This document shows positions 1-9,042 of a stretch of DNA of 64,000 nt, one piece after another. Position numbers and translations under genes: made by a program. Numbering within the stretch: the stretch's first letter is position 1; every line of letters starts with the position of its first letter. Origin of the DNA: Fibrobacterota bacterium (GTDB lineage Bacteria; Fibrobacterota; Fibrobacteria; UBA11236). Below the pieces are notes generated by a model. The model was given only the letters and a program-made list of their open reading frames with translations, ran no database searches and was not told the origin of the DNA. The DNA is taken from NCBI GenBank assembly GCA_028287505.1, contig JAQBPN010000028.1, forward strand, positions 53,685 to 117,684, in the 5' to 3' direction.

Positions 1-30
1 GTTGGCGCTGAAACCGCCTTCGGCCCAAGT

Positions 31-1200
31 TCAGCGGTACAGGGACAGGTAGGCGGATTCTTCCGCTTCCCAACACAACGCGGCCCCGGCCGCCGGCAGA
101 TTCCCCAGGAAACCCTCGCGCAGCCCGGGCTCCTCGCGCATGCGCCGCAAGGCCGCCGCCAGCGTTTCCGGCGCGTACGGCTCCAGGCATATCCCCACGC
201 CATACCCTTCCACCACCTTGCGGATTTCCGGCAAGGCCGTGGCGATGACGGGCACGCCCGCCTGGATGTATTCGAACAGCTTTCCCGGAAGCGAATACAG
301 GTAACTTGCCGATAACGCCTGGAAGGGAGCCAGTCCCGCGAAGGCGCCGCGCGTCAGGGTAACCAGATCGCGGAAATCCACCTCGCCCAGGAAATGCGTC
401 CGATCCGCGCAGCCTTCGGCCTTGGCCAAGGCGCGCAAGGATTCCCGCAAAGGGCCGTCGCCGATGACGGCGAAGTGGATTCCGGGAGCGGAGGGCAGGG
501 CGCGCAAGGCGGTTTCCAGGCCGCGGCCTTCTTGGAGCATGCCTTGGTAAATCAGAATGGGCGCTTCGGCGGGGAGACCGCAACGGGCATGCAGGGCATC
601 GGGGCCGTTACCGGCCGCGGGGGGGATTACGGCGGAACGCTCGGGCACGTTGCGGACCGTCACCACCGGGATCTTGAAATCCGCGCGCAGGTGCGCGGCG
701 ATGCTGTCGCACACCGTGGCGGCCACGGCGGAGCCACCGGCGCCCCAGCGTTCCAGGCCCCGCCAGATGCGGCGCTTCCAGGGCTTGGCGCGCAGGCTGG
801 GAAGCTCGGAAAAATATTCCATGGAGAAATAGGCGATTCGGATCCGCCTTCCTCCGGCCAGAAAGGAATACAATCTGGCGGGCGCCAAGGCATAGGGGTC
901 GATGGCTTCGATGGATTGGGGCCGCATGCGACGGAGACGGAAGAAAAAACCGGCCATCAATCTGAGGAAGAAGACCGTCCCGCCGCTCCCGAAGGGCAGG
1001 ACCAGGCGTTCCGTCTCGACGCCGGGAAAGGAGTATACGGGTTCGTTGCCATCCTTTTCCCAATACAGGAGCCGGACCCGGGCGAATGCCTTTTTCAGGC
1101 TTTTGAGATGCCGTTCCACGTGGGGGTAATAACGCGGGGATTGGGCGACCACCAGGGTAATCTCGCCGGTACCGGGTTCAGCTTTTTGGGAGGTCTCCAC
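31..1200 (-). CDS. GT4-family glycosyltransferase (glycan assembly)
   Basis: Probable retaining GT-B glycosyltransferase that adds a sugar from a nucleotide-sugar donor to a cell-surface glycan at the cytoplasmic face. The C-terminal half has the GT4 hallmarks: a beta-strand entry (LIYQGMLQEGRGLE), a VIGDGP segment, and a donor-site stretch SLPGKLFEYIQAGVPVIAT followed by EI. The N-terminal half is the variable acceptor domain. The frame stays open to 1290, but the extra N-terminus is low-complexity and has no ribosome site. The GTG at 1200 has AGGGG about 8 bases upstream and starts just before the first beta strand (EITLVVAQSP). It is divergent from the deacetylase-like gene and sits at the edge of a glycan island. 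Acceptor and sugar cannot be told from sequence. The family call is firm; the start is moderate. Confidence 0.82.
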   Translation of the reverse strand: METSQKAEPGTGEITLVVAQSPRYYPHVERHLKSLKKAFARVRLLYWEKDGNEPVYSFPGVETERLVLPFGSGGTVFFLRLMAGFFFRLRRMRPQSIEAIDPYALAPARLYSFLAGGRRIRIAYFSMEYFSELPSLRAKPWKRRIWRGLERWGAGGSAVAATVCDSIAAHLRADFKIPVVTVRNVPERSAVIPPAAGNGPDALHARCGLPAEAPILIYQGMLQEGRGLETALRALPSAPGIHFAVIGDGPLRESLRALAKAEGCADRTHFLGEVDFRDLVTLTRGAFAGLAPFQALSASYLYSLPGKLFEYIQAGVPVIATALPEIRKVVEGYGVGICLEPYAPETLAAALRRMREEPGLREGFLGNLPAAGAALCWEAEESAYLSLYR

Positions 1201-1328
1201 CGATTGCGCCCCTGCGCCGGCCCGGGTGTGCGCGGAGGCGCCACCCTGCCGGCAAGGGCCCAAACTATGATTGTGCCCGGAAAATGTCAATGCGCCGAAC
1301 TTTCTATATTCCCTGCGGCACGGAAGCG

Positions 1329-2807
1329 ATGATGGAACAACCTCTCAGCCCCATGCGCTTCCGCGGCAACCGCTCCAACCCCAATCATCCCGCCGTCCTG
1401 CATTTGCTGCGCACCTATGCGGCCCATCTCGGCGCGGGTTTGCGCGAAGTGGACGACGGTGAAGCGGACATCCATTGGGATCGCCCGCTCCCGGAATCCC
1501 CGGGAGCCTGCATCTTCCTTCCCGGCCGGCCGCAAGCGATTGTGGACGCCGGGTGCGCCAGGACCCGGGACGGATTCCCGGTGCCCATCCGCGGCATCCG
1601 ATCGCCGCCGATGGGGAAGCCGGAACTTCCCGATGCCGGCGGTTCCGCCGGTGCGCCGGAAGTCCTGGACGCCTGCGGCGAGGCCGGGCTTTCCTTGCGC
1701 GACGGCATCCTCCGCGCGGATTGGGATCTGCTCTCCTTCTGCGCCGACATTCTTTTCAAACGCGCCGATTTCCTTCCGGAATACCGCGAGGCCTCCCGGG
1801 AGGGTCATTGCCGGGATCTGTCCGACGCCGCCCTGGGCCTGGCGAAGGAGCCTTGGGTGGATCGATGGATGTTCCGCCTGCTGGAACATCTGCCGCGTTT
1901 CCGCGGCCCCATCGCGGCCCTGCCTTCCCGCGCCCGCATCTGGCTCACGCATGATCTGGACAATCTTTCCAAATGGCGCGTGCGCTCGGTGGCGGGACAG
2001 TTGGCGCGCACGCCTTTGCAAGCCGCCCGCGGCCGCTTCGGCCTTCTGCGGCGGAATTACGGAGAGATGCTGACCCTCGCCTTCACCGGCAAGGATCCTT
2101 ACGACACCATGGACGCCATCCACGCCCTGGAAGGCGCGCGCAAGTCCGCGAGCTTCTTCCTGGCCAACGGCCTGGATCATCTCTTCCACCGTTATGAACT
2201 TTCGCGGCCGCGCTACCGGCGGGTGCTGGCCGATTGCCTGCGCGCCGGAAAGGACATCGGCCTGCATGGGCAGGTGCACGTCATATCCGACGCGGCCGGT
2301 ATCAAGGCCGAGGTGGACAAGCTGGCGGGCCTGGCGGAAAAACCGGTGGCGCTCAACCGGCAGCACTACCTGCGTTGGGACGCGGCAAGGACGTTCGCGT
2401 GCCTGGAAGCGGCCGGCATCCGGGTGGACTCCACCTTGGGTTACAATGACACTCCCGGTTTCCGCACCGGCACGGCCTGGCCCTACCTCTGGTTCGACTG
2501 CGCCGCGGACCGGCCCACCCGGCTTTTGGAGGTCCCTCTCATCCTGGCCGAATTCCAATTCTACGATCCGCAGAAATTCGACGGCGACGCGGTGCGGCGG
2601 GTGATGAAGACCTATCTGGAGACGGCCTGCCGGCAGGGCGGCGTTTTCACCGTGCTCTTCCACAACCAGTATTTCCACGAACCGGAATTCCCCGGTCACG
2701 GACGGGTCTACGCGGACCTCCTGGCCTGGGCGGACGAACGCGGCCTGCCGGACTTCGATCCCCTGGGGACGCATGCGCGTTACGCGGAGGCGGATGTCCG
2801 CGGATAG
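1329..2807 (+). CDS. polysaccharide deacetylase-like protein
   Basis: Large protein whose C-terminal two thirds resemble NodB-type/CE4-like polysaccharide deacetylases. LTHDLDNL supplies the metal-binding Asp context, and LHGQVHV gives the H-x3-H zinc motif. A later LEVPL segment and a VLFHNQYF ending fit the barrel's last strands. The N-terminal ~170 residues are a separate domain I do not recognise. It likely deacetylates a lipid-linked or nascent glycan made by its neighbours. The frame extends to 1284, but a TATATT -10-like hexamer at 1305-1310 lies inside that extension and GGAAG precedes the ATG at 1329, so I prefer 1329. The flippase gene overlaps its 3' end, implying translational coupling. 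Whether it is catalytically active or a divergent relative needs structural comparison. Confidence 0.72.
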   Translation: MMEQPLSPMRFRGNRSNPNHPAVLHLLRTYAAHLGAGLREVDDGEADIHWDRPLPESPGACIFLPGRPQAIVDAGCARTRDGFPVPIRGIRSPPMGKPELPDAGGSAGAPEVLDACGEAGLSLRDGILRADWDLLSFCADILFKRADFLPEYREASREGHCRDLSDAALGLAKEPWVDRWMFRLLEHLPRFRGPIAALPSRARIWLTHDLDNLSKWRVRSVAGQLARTPLQAARGRFGLLRRNYGEMLTLAFTGKDPYDTMDAIHALEGARKSASFFLANGLDHLFHRYELSRPRYRRVLADCLRAGKDIGLHGQVHVISDAAGIKAEVDKLAGLAEKPVALNRQHYLRWDAARTFACLEAAGIRVDSTLGYNDTPGFRTGTAWPYLWFDCAADRPTRLLEVPLILAEFQFYDPQKFDGDAVRRVMKTYLETACRQGGVFTVLFHNQYFHEPEFPGHGRVYADLLAWADERGLPDFDPLGTHARYAEADVRG

Positions 2808-4173
2808 CGCGCCCGGGGCGCGCGAAGGCCTGCGCTCCCGGGAGGGCGATCCGGAGGCGGTGGCCCCCGGCGCGCTGGTCCCCGCCAGGCCCACGGCCCT
2901 GGTGTTCGCCTCGCTGGCGGCCGGCCAGGCGCTCAACTTCGTCGCCCTCTCGCTCTTCTCCGCCTGGCTGGGGCTGGAGACCTTCGGCAAATACGGCATC
3001 TGCCTGCTGGACTTCACCGTCTTCTGCAATCTCGCCAACTTCGCGTTGCCCGCCGCCTCCATCACCATGGCCGTGCGCGGCGGTTTCCGCGATCGCGATT
3101 TCTCCCTGGCCATGGGCACCCGGTGGTGGACCTCCCTGGCCGCCGCCGCCCTCTACCTGCTTTTCGAGGTAACCTTCCGGGAACGAAACATGCGGATTAC
3201 CGCGTTCGCCCTGGCGCCCGCCGTGCTTTTCAACCCCGCGCAGCTGGAATGGTGGTTCGTGGCCCGGCAGTCCTGGCGGGACCTGGTGATCCATCGCTGC
3301 CTGGGCGGGGCCGTCACCCTCTGCGCGGCATTCCTGCTGGTGCGCGGCCGGCCCATCCTGCCCGCGGCCGCGGCGGCCTATAGCGCGGGCGTGATTGCGG
3401 CCACCTTTTATCTGATCGCCCGGTCCGCGGGCGGCGGCAAGGGTCTGCGTCTTCCCTGGCCGCGTCCCGGCGTGCCGCGCATGCGCTGGCTCTGGCGCAA
3501 GTCCTTGCCTCTGGCCCTCACCGGCGGATTCGACTTCCTTTTTCTGCCCCTGGGATTCTACGCTTTCAAAACCATGCAAGGGGAAGGGCCGTTGCTAGGG
3601 GCCTACGGCGCCGCGTACCGGCTCATCCTGGCGGCGTCCCTGTTCGCTTCTTCCCTGTTCGTGGTGCTGCTGCCGCGTTTTTCCAAGCCGCGCTTCGATC
3701 TGGAATCCTCCCTGCGCCGTCTCTTCGACGGGATGGCGTTGATCCTGGCGGTCCCGTTGCTTGCCGCTCCCTTTCTGGCCAAACCCATTCTGTCCCTTCT
3801 TTTCCCAAAGGCGGGATGGGACCCGGTATCCTTCGCCTATGCCGCCTGGACCTTGTCCACCATGGCATTGGCCACCTATCTCCACTTGTTGCGCATGCCG
3901 CCGCTTACCCGCACCCTGGCGGCGGGCGGGTCCTGGACGTATTGCCGCCGTTTCATCCTCGCCGGCCTCGTCAACGGGGTTTCCATCGGCATGGGAGTCT
4001 GGGCCGGGAAACCCGAGTGGCTGCCGGTATGGGCGTTGGCGGGGGACCTGGTCTTCACCGCCGGATGGCTGGCCACCCTGCATCCGCGGGCACGGGCCGG
4101 ATTATGGGGGCGTCTGGCGGCATTGGCCGCATGGTCGGGATTCTACCTGGCCTGGGCGCGCCATTGGGCCTGA
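2773..4173 (+). CDS. Wzx-like oligosaccharide flippase (MATE/MVF superfamily)
   Basis: Polytopic inner-membrane protein of about 460 residues with roughly 12 hydrophobic segments after a ~40-residue charged, disordered N-terminus. The pattern (AGQALNFVALSLFSAWLGLE, then FGKYGI) matches the first helices of the polysaccharide-biosynthesis flippase family, which move undecaprenyl-linked repeat units across the inner membrane. The start lies inside the end of the deacetylase-like gene. ATG 2773 (GGGGA upstream) and ATG 2794 (GGAGG very close) are both possible. Flanking glycosyltransferase genes support a Wzx role. Sequence divergence means substrate cannot be assigned, and a role in lipid II-type export cannot be excluded. 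Confidence 0.78.
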   Translation: MRVTRRRMSADSAPGAREGLRSREGDPEAVAPGALVPARPTALVFASLAAGQALNFVALSLFSAWLGLETFGKYGICLLDFTVFCNLANFALPAASITMAVRGGFRDRDFSLAMGTRWWTSLAAAALYLLFEVTFRERNMRITAFALAPAVLFNPAQLEWWFVARQSWRDLVIHRCLGGAVTLCAAFLLVRGRPILPAAAAAYSAGVIAATFYLIARSAGGGKGLRLPWPRPGVPRMRWLWRKSLPLALTGGFDFLFLPLGFYAFKTMQGEGPLLGAYGAAYRLILAASLFASSLFVVLLPRFSKPRFDLESSLRRLFDGMALILAVPLLAAPFLAKPILSLLFPKAGWDPVSFAYAAWTLSTMALATYLHLLRMPPLTRTLAAGGSWTYCRRFILAGLVNGVSIGMGVWAGKPEWLPVWALAGDLVFTAGWLATLHPRARAGLWGRLAALAAWSGFYLAWARHWA

Positions 4174-4224
4174 GAGGGCGCGTCCGCCGCGCGGGCCGGG
4201 TAAACGCGGTAAAAATCATACATT

Positions 4225-5610
4225 ATGGGGATTCCGGAATCGGGCATGCAGGATAAACGGGTCGTATCGGCCGCCAAACCGGCCATGAGGGAAGCAGCCG
4301 CGGAGCCAAGGCCCGCGGTGCGCGCCCGTCCTTCCCTTTTGCAGTTCGGTCTGGTCGCGCTTTTGTGGCTGGCGGCGGTCCTCGTCTACGGTCGCACCCA
4401 GAAGCCCGTCAGCCAGAATGGGGGCCTGGGTTGGGACGGCGCCAAGTACGAACACATGTACCGGCAAGCGCGGGAGGGCGAACGTTTCGCGGAGGAAAAG
4501 CCCTACGTATTCCGGGTGGCCACGCCTTGGCTGGCCGCGCACCTGGGGTTGAGCGACACGCGTACGGCATTCCATGCCGTCAATCTGGGATCCGTACTCC
4601 TCACCGGCCTGCTCCTGCTCTGGATCATGACGGCGGCGGGCGCCCGTCCCGGGATTTCCATTTTCCTGGTCGCGGTTTTCTTTCTGCAATGGCATGCCCC
4701 CCTGCGCCAGCAGTTCTACGATTCCTTCGGCGTGGACGCGGCGTCGCAACCCTTCACCTGCCTCATCTTCCTCGCGCACCTATGCCTGCGGGGCAAGGTC
4801 CCGCGCCTCGCCGCGCTGTCGGCCGCCACCTTCATCGGGGTCTTCTTCCGCGAGTCCGTTCTGTTCGCCACCTTCGCCGTGTGGGCCGCGGAAGTTTTCG
4901 CCGCCGCGCGGACTCGGGGCGGATGGAGCATCGGGCTGGCGCGGGAGCGATCGCTCTGGGCCGCCGCCTTGCCCATGGCCGCGGGATTGGCCGGCGTCGC
5001 CATCACCCATGTGATGGTCCAAGGGAGCGGCCCTTACAGTTTCCTCGTCACCGTCCTGTACTACCTGTATCATAAGCCCCTGATGGTCCTCATCCACGCG
5101 TTCTACAACGGGTACGGCACCCTGCTCATTCCCGTGCTGGTCTTCTGGCGCCGGGCCTGGGCCTATGTGCGCGCGGAGCCCTTGCTGGGCATCTATCCCT
5201 TGATCACCTTCGCCCTGGGCTGGACGGCGGGCGGGGATACCACGCGCATCAATTTCTGGGGCTGCTTCGCGCTCCTGCCTTTGGCGGCCCGGGTGCTTTC
5301 CGATCTCAGGCTCGCCACCTTCGGCATCGGCGCGTTCCTGGCGCTGGAAGCCGTCACCACGCGCATGTTCTTTTCCATTCCGGATTATCCCGGGCCGGAG
5401 GCCTGGCGCATTCCCATCCTGACCGGCTGGGGAACCCAAGTCCCCGTCTTCGATCTCTGGTCCGAGCTGGCCAATCCGCGCGTGCTCATGATCAGCCTGT
5501 TCCAGTACCTGGCCCTCACCGCGTTCGCCTTCCTGTGGATCCGCAAGGCCGGCATGGACGGATACCTGCGCCCGGCCCCGGAACGCGCCCGCATGGATGA
5601 AGGGCTTTGA
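4225..5610 (+). CDS. GT-C-like multi-pass membrane glycosyltransferase (putative)
   Basis: About 460 residues with some 9-10 hydrophobic helices. The first long loop carries an acidic motif (LGWDGAKYEHMY) followed by KPYVFRVATPWLA. This DG-x-x-Y ... P-Y/F-x-x-R-x-x-P pattern is typical of the first periplasmic loop of polyprenyl-phosphate-sugar dependent GT-C enzymes, where the acidic residue is catalytic. It would transfer a sugar from a lipid-phosphate carrier outside the cytoplasm. A weak -10 (TACATT, 4219-4224) touches the upstream ATG, so translation may really start at the ATG at 4246. Transcribed with the flippase. No named family is recognised with certainty; the GT-C assignment is inference from topology and loop motif. 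Confidence 0.62.
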   Translation: MGIPESGMQDKRVVSAAKPAMREAAAEPRPAVRARPSLLQFGLVALLWLAAVLVYGRTQKPVSQNGGLGWDGAKYEHMYRQAREGERFAEEKPYVFRVATPWLAAHLGLSDTRTAFHAVNLGSVLLTGLLLLWIMTAAGARPGISIFLVAVFFLQWHAPLRQQFYDSFGVDAASQPFTCLIFLAHLCLRGKVPRLAALSAATFIGVFFRESVLFATFAVWAAEVFAAARTRGGWSIGLARERSLWAAALPMAAGLAGVAITHVMVQGSGPYSFLVTVLYYLYHKPLMVLIHAFYNGYGTLLIPVLVFWRRAWAYVRAEPLLGIYPLITFALGWTAGGDTTRINFWGCFALLPLAARVLSDLRLATFGIGAFLALEAVTTRMFFSIPDYPGPEAWRIPILTGWGTQVPVFDLWSELANPRVLMISLFQYLALTAFAFLWIRKAGMDGYLRPAPERARMDEGL

Positions 5611-5612
5611 CC

Positions 5613-6593
5613 GTGTCCGAGAGCGCTTGCGAATGGTCCCTGGCGGACGCATGGGACCATCTGCCCGGGGAAGAGACGGTTTTCGCTTCGCCCGCCTGGC
5701 TCACCGCCACCGCCAAGGCCCTGCCCTTCGAACTCAAGGTGCTGGAAGGCCGGAAGGGTGGGAAACTCCTGTGTTACCTCCCCCTGCAGATCATCCGGCG
5801 CGGCGGCCTGGCCAAGGCGTTCACGCCCATTCTCACCTATTACGGCGGCCCCTATTTCCCTCCGGCCTCCGATCTGCGTTTCCACGAGAGGACCAAACTC
5901 CGCTATGACCTGCAGGCGGAAGCCCTGCGCTGGCTGGGGAAACGCTTCCATTACGTGCTCCTCACCCCGGACGATAGCGACGTGCGCGCCGGCTTGGACG
6001 AGGGCTGGGACTGCCGTCCCAAGGTCACCGTGGTGAACCGCCTCAAGTCCGGGGGCAGCCTGGATCTGGGCGGCGACTCCCTCCGCAACGTGCGCAAGGC
6101 GGAGAAAGCCGGCTTGACCCTGGGCCCCTCCCGGGACGAGGACGGCTTCCGGAAGGCATTCGAGCGCACCTTTCTGCGCAAGGGCCTGGCCATGCAATGG
6201 AAGCCGGAATGGGCCGTGGACCTGCGCCGGGAACTGACGGCGGCCGGACTGTTGGAGAACCGGTCGGTGCTGACCGCGGAAGGGGCGGAAATCGCTTTCG
6301 CCAGCGTGGCCCTGGACAGGCCCCGCAAACGCGCGGTGCTGTGGTACTCCTGTTCCCTGCGGGAGGCGGACCGCACCGGCGCCATGCACTTCCTGCTCTA
6401 CAGGCTGTTGGAGCTCTACCGCGCGGATTTCGAAGTCTTCGATCTGTGCGGCGCCGATCACCGCGGATTGTCCGAGTTCAAGGAAAAGTTCGGCCAGGAG
6501 CTGATCGTGCGGCATTCCCTGGAGAAATACCGGGGGCCGGTATCGCGGGTGCTGCTGGGCGCGTTCGCGCGGGCGCGGAAGCTCGCGGGTTGA
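5613..6593 (+). CDS. FemAB/GNAT-like acyltransferase of the glycan island
   Basis: A roughly 326-residue soluble protein with FemAB/peptidoglycan-bridge-like GNAT features. There is an N-terminal ASPAWLTA motif and a central LRNVRKAEKAGL helix typical of the family's R-x-x-x-K-A pattern. The C-terminal half (MHFLLYRLLELYR then FDLCGA ... GLSEFKEKFG) is the best-conserved part. Such proteins move an amino-acyl or acyl group onto an amino sugar or peptide, and many sit in exopolysaccharide loci. The upstream gene's stop is at 5608-5610. AAGGG at 5600-5604 is well spaced for GTG 5613, better than the overlapping TTG 5607. Substrate unknown. Confidence 0.75.
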   Translation: MSESACEWSLADAWDHLPGEETVFASPAWLTATAKALPFELKVLEGRKGGKLLCYLPLQIIRRGGLAKAFTPILTYYGGPYFPPASDLRFHERTKLRYDLQAEALRWLGKRFHYVLLTPDDSDVRAGLDEGWDCRPKVTVVNRLKSGGSLDLGGDSLRNVRKAEKAGLTLGPSRDEDGFRKAFERTFLRKGLAMQWKPEWAVDLRRELTAAGLLENRSVLTAEGAEIAFASVALDRPRKRAVLWYSCSLREADRTGAMHFLLYRLLELYRADFEVFDLCGADHRGLSEFKEKFGQELIVRHSLEKYRGPVSRVLLGAFARARKLAG

Positions 6594-6634
6594 TGGGCTG
6601 AAAGGGCCGGGAACAATGAGGCGAGGAACCGTGC

Positions 6635-7405
6635 ATGGCTGAAAAGACCCTGTCCAGCGACTATTCGGACTACTACGAGAAGGCGGCGATCTTCCCCCAG
6701 CAGCTCGACCAAGAGGAGTTGCTCCGGTTCCAAGGCATGCTGCCCAAGGGAAGCCTGGACGTCCTGGACCTTGGCTGCGCGGAAGGCCGTTTGGCGGTGG
6801 GATTGGCAAGAGCCGGCCACCGCGTGAGCGTGGGCGACATCGCGCCTTCCCAACTGCGATTCGCGGAAGCGGAAGCCGCCAAGGCGGGCGTGGTTTTGCA
6901 AGGTTCCTTCCACGCGGATATCGAAGCCGGCATCGACGCTTTCGCGGGCCGCCGTTTCGACGCGGTGTTTTTCATGGACGTGATCGAGCATCTAAAGAAT
7001 CCCGTGGCCGGGCTGGAGCATTTGCGGGCCTTGCTCAAGGAGGACGGAGTGCTCATCCTGCACACGCCCAATGCGTCGACGCCCTATCGGTTCCTGTGGC
7101 ATCTGTTCCGCCGCGGGCCTTCCATGGATTATTGGAATCCCGCCAAGCTGCAGGATTTCCATTTCCAGACCTATGACTATCTCACTCTGGAAAAGACCCT
7201 CAACTTCATCGGGCTGAAAATCGCCGAAGTGGTGCCGACGCGCGTCACCGTGCCACGCCTTTTTTCATCCCGGGCGCTGGCGCGCCTGTTCCCGCTGCTC
7301 TCGGATACCTTGCTGGTCAAATGCCGGAAGGTCGCCCCCATCGATCTGGATTCGCATCTGGAACATTGGAAGCGCACGCGGCCCGTGCACGGCGGAAAGA
7401 CCTGA
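6635..7405 (+). CDS. class I SAM-dependent methyltransferase
   Basis: 256-residue Rossmann methyltransferase. Motif I is VLDLGCAEGRLAVGLARAGH, the post-I acidic residue lies in VSVGDIA, motif II in FDAVFFMDVIEHL, and motif III around LLKEDGVLILHTPN. The family (Methyltransf_11/23-like) includes glycan and small-molecule O-methyltransferases. Its position after the FemAB-like gene and before a second methyltransferase suggests decoration of a surface glycan. An SD-like AGGAACC lies before the ATG. The stop overlaps the next start by one base (TGATG), so the two methyltransferases are probably translationally coupled. Substrate is not predictable from sequence. Confidence 0.85.
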   Translation: MAEKTLSSDYSDYYEKAAIFPQQLDQEELLRFQGMLPKGSLDVLDLGCAEGRLAVGLARAGHRVSVGDIAPSQLRFAEAEAAKAGVVLQGSFHADIEAGIDAFAGRRFDAVFFMDVIEHLKNPVAGLEHLRALLKEDGVLILHTPNASTPYRFLWHLFRRGPSMDYWNPAKLQDFHFQTYDYLTLEKTLNFIGLKIAEVVPTRVTVPRLFSSRALARLFPLLSDTLLVKCRKVAPIDLDSHLEHWKRTRPVHGGKT

Positions 7406-8238
7406 TGGCGCGGAAACTGATCAGCTACCTGCTGCGCGCCTCCGGATTGCTGAGGCTTTCCGATACCGTGAAATACCGCATGCAGGCGGCGAGCATGCGC
7501 ACGGGCAACCGGGCGTTCTTGCGGGAACATCCCGGCGTGCCCGTGCCTCCGCCCTATCTGGTCTACGAATCCTACGCGCTGGACTACCGCGGCTATTACT
7601 ACGACGGCTTGGACACCGCCAAGTTCGTGCTCGCCACCCTGGGCAGGCACAAGGAGATGAAAGGCGTTTCCCTGCTGGATTGGGGTTGCGGTCCCGCGCG
7701 CGTGGTCCGCCACATGCCCGGCCTGCTGGCCGGAAAGGAATGCGCGGTATCCGGATCGGACTACAATCGGGAATCCATCGCCTGGTGCAAGACGAACATC
7801 CCCGGCGTCGCCTTCTCGCTCAACGGAAGCGAACCGCCCCTGGACTATCCGGACGCGACGCATGATGCCATCTACGGGATTTCCGTGCTGACGCATCTTT
7901 CCCCGGCCCAGCATGGGCAATGGGTCCGGGAGCTCAATCGGGTGCTGCGGCCGGGAGGAATCGCGTTCCTGTCCACCCACGGCAGCCGCTTCCGGTTCAA
8001 CCTGATGCCCTGGGAGGTGCGCGCCTTCGACAACGGGGAATTGGTGGCGCGCGGTAACGCAAAAGAGGGGCATCGGACTTATACCAGCTTCCAGCCGGCC
8101 GCGTTCATGGAAAAGCTGGCCGGGGATGCGGGTTTCCGGGTCCTGGAGCATCGCGAGGGCGGCCCCGGCTCCGAGGAATTCACCCAGGACGTTTGGATCC
8201 TGAAAAAATCCGCGGCTCCAGCCGGGAACCCGGGGTAG
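7405..8238 (+). CDS. class I SAM-dependent methyltransferase (second copy type)
   Basis: About 277 residues with an N-terminal ~80-residue extension (Tyr-rich: YESYALDYRGYYYDG) and then a methyltransferase core. Motif I is SLLDWGCGPARVVRHM, with an acidic SGSDYN, and the HDAIYGISVLTHLS and LNRVLRPGGIAFLSTHG motifs follow. The frame is open further upstream, but ATG 7405 overlaps the previous gene's TGA and has GGCGGAAAGA just before it, so I take that start. Sequence similarity to the preceding methyltransferase is limited to the core, so they are paralogous in fold rather than a recent duplication. Likely modifies the same glycan; the acceptor is unknown. Confidence 0.84.
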   Translation: MARKLISYLLRASGLLRLSDTVKYRMQAASMRTGNRAFLREHPGVPVPPPYLVYESYALDYRGYYYDGLDTAKFVLATLGRHKEMKGVSLLDWGCGPARVVRHMPGLLAGKECAVSGSDYNRESIAWCKTNIPGVAFSLNGSEPPLDYPDATHDAIYGISVLTHLSPAQHGQWVRELNRVLRPGGIAFLSTHGSRFRFNLMPWEVRAFDNGELVARGNAKEGHRTYTSFQPAAFMEKLAGDAGFRVLEHREGGPGSEEFTQDVWILKKSAAPAGNPG

Positions 8239-8280
8239 TTGACCATGGCGTCCACATACGGTTTTTTGAGGAATTACTCC

Positions 8281-9042
8281 ATGCCTTTGTTCCGTGAAAA
8301 CCTTAGATTTTGGAGCGTCGGACGGCGAGAAGCCGGCATGCGTCCGTCAAAGGTTGTGGGAGTGCGCGCGTTTGCCGTTACATCGTTCTGTCTGGCGCTT
8401 TTTTCCGGATGCGTTTTCGAAACCCGTCGTCAAGGACCGTCCATCTTGTTCATGGGAAACAGCATTACGCGCAATCTGCCCGTGCCCAGTCTGGACTGGA
8501 CCGGGGATTGGGGCATGGCGGCCACCGCGCTGGACAGGGACTATGCCCATCAGACGGTGCGCCTCCTCAAGGAAAAGGGATTGGAGCTGGAAATGACGCT
8601 GGCCGATCGCAATTGCCCGGATTGCGACGGAGCCATCGATGAGCAGATCCACAACATGGATCAGGTGCGTCGCTTGCATCCCCGCTACGTGGTGTTGCAG
8701 CTCTCGGAACATAGCGGCGAAATCGAACTCCGGAGCGGGAAGATGACCGACCAATACCGCCGTCTGCTGCAAGGCCTCAAGGACGCGGGCGTGCCCCACG
8801 TCTATTGCCTGAGCTCATGGGGCGAAAAGGACGTCAACGGCCCCCATGCGACGGGCATCTTGATGGCCCTCAAGGATTTCCCCGAATACGCTTACGTGGA
8901 CATCACCCCCGTGGCCACGGATACCTTGAACTACGGCGACTCGACCTTGTTCACGGATGTCGCGGTACGCTGGCATCCCGGGGATAGGGGCATGCTCGGA
9001 ATCGCCGAGACGCTTTCCGGCGCGATTTGGGAGGACCGGTGA
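8281..9042 (+). CDS. SGNH-hydrolase-like lipoprotein
   Basis: Secreted lipoprotein with an SGNH-type start block: SILFMGNSITRN holds the G-N-S nucleophile context. A late HPGD (residues WHPGDRG) could supply the His/Asp of the catalytic pair. The Sec/lipobox signal is FCLALFSGC, placing it at the cell envelope. GDSL/SGNH enzymes remove acetyl or acyl groups from carbohydrates and lipids, which fits the glycan island. ATG 8281 has AGGAA seven bases upstream. The ATG at 8338 would give a more ordinary-length signal peptide, so the true start may be there. The stop overlaps the GTG of the next gene (GTGA). Catalytic assignment is by motif only. Confidence 0.7.
   Translation: MPLFRENLRFWSVGRREAGMRPSKVVGVRAFAVTSFCLALFSGCVFETRRQGPSILFMGNSITRNLPVPSLDWTGDWGMAATALDRDYAHQTVRLLKEKGLELEMTLADRNCPDCDGAIDEQIHNMDQVRRLHPRYVVLQLSEHSGEIELRSGKMTDQYRRLLQGLKDAGVPHVYCLSSWGEKDVNGPHATGILMALKDFPEYAYVDITPVATDTLNYGDSTLFTDVAVRWHPGDRGMLGIAETLSGAIWEDR

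Noticed and set aside
1287..3119. 610-codon antisense frame across the deacetylase-like and flippase genes
   Set aside because: Crosses two well-supported genes and lacks any family resemblance.
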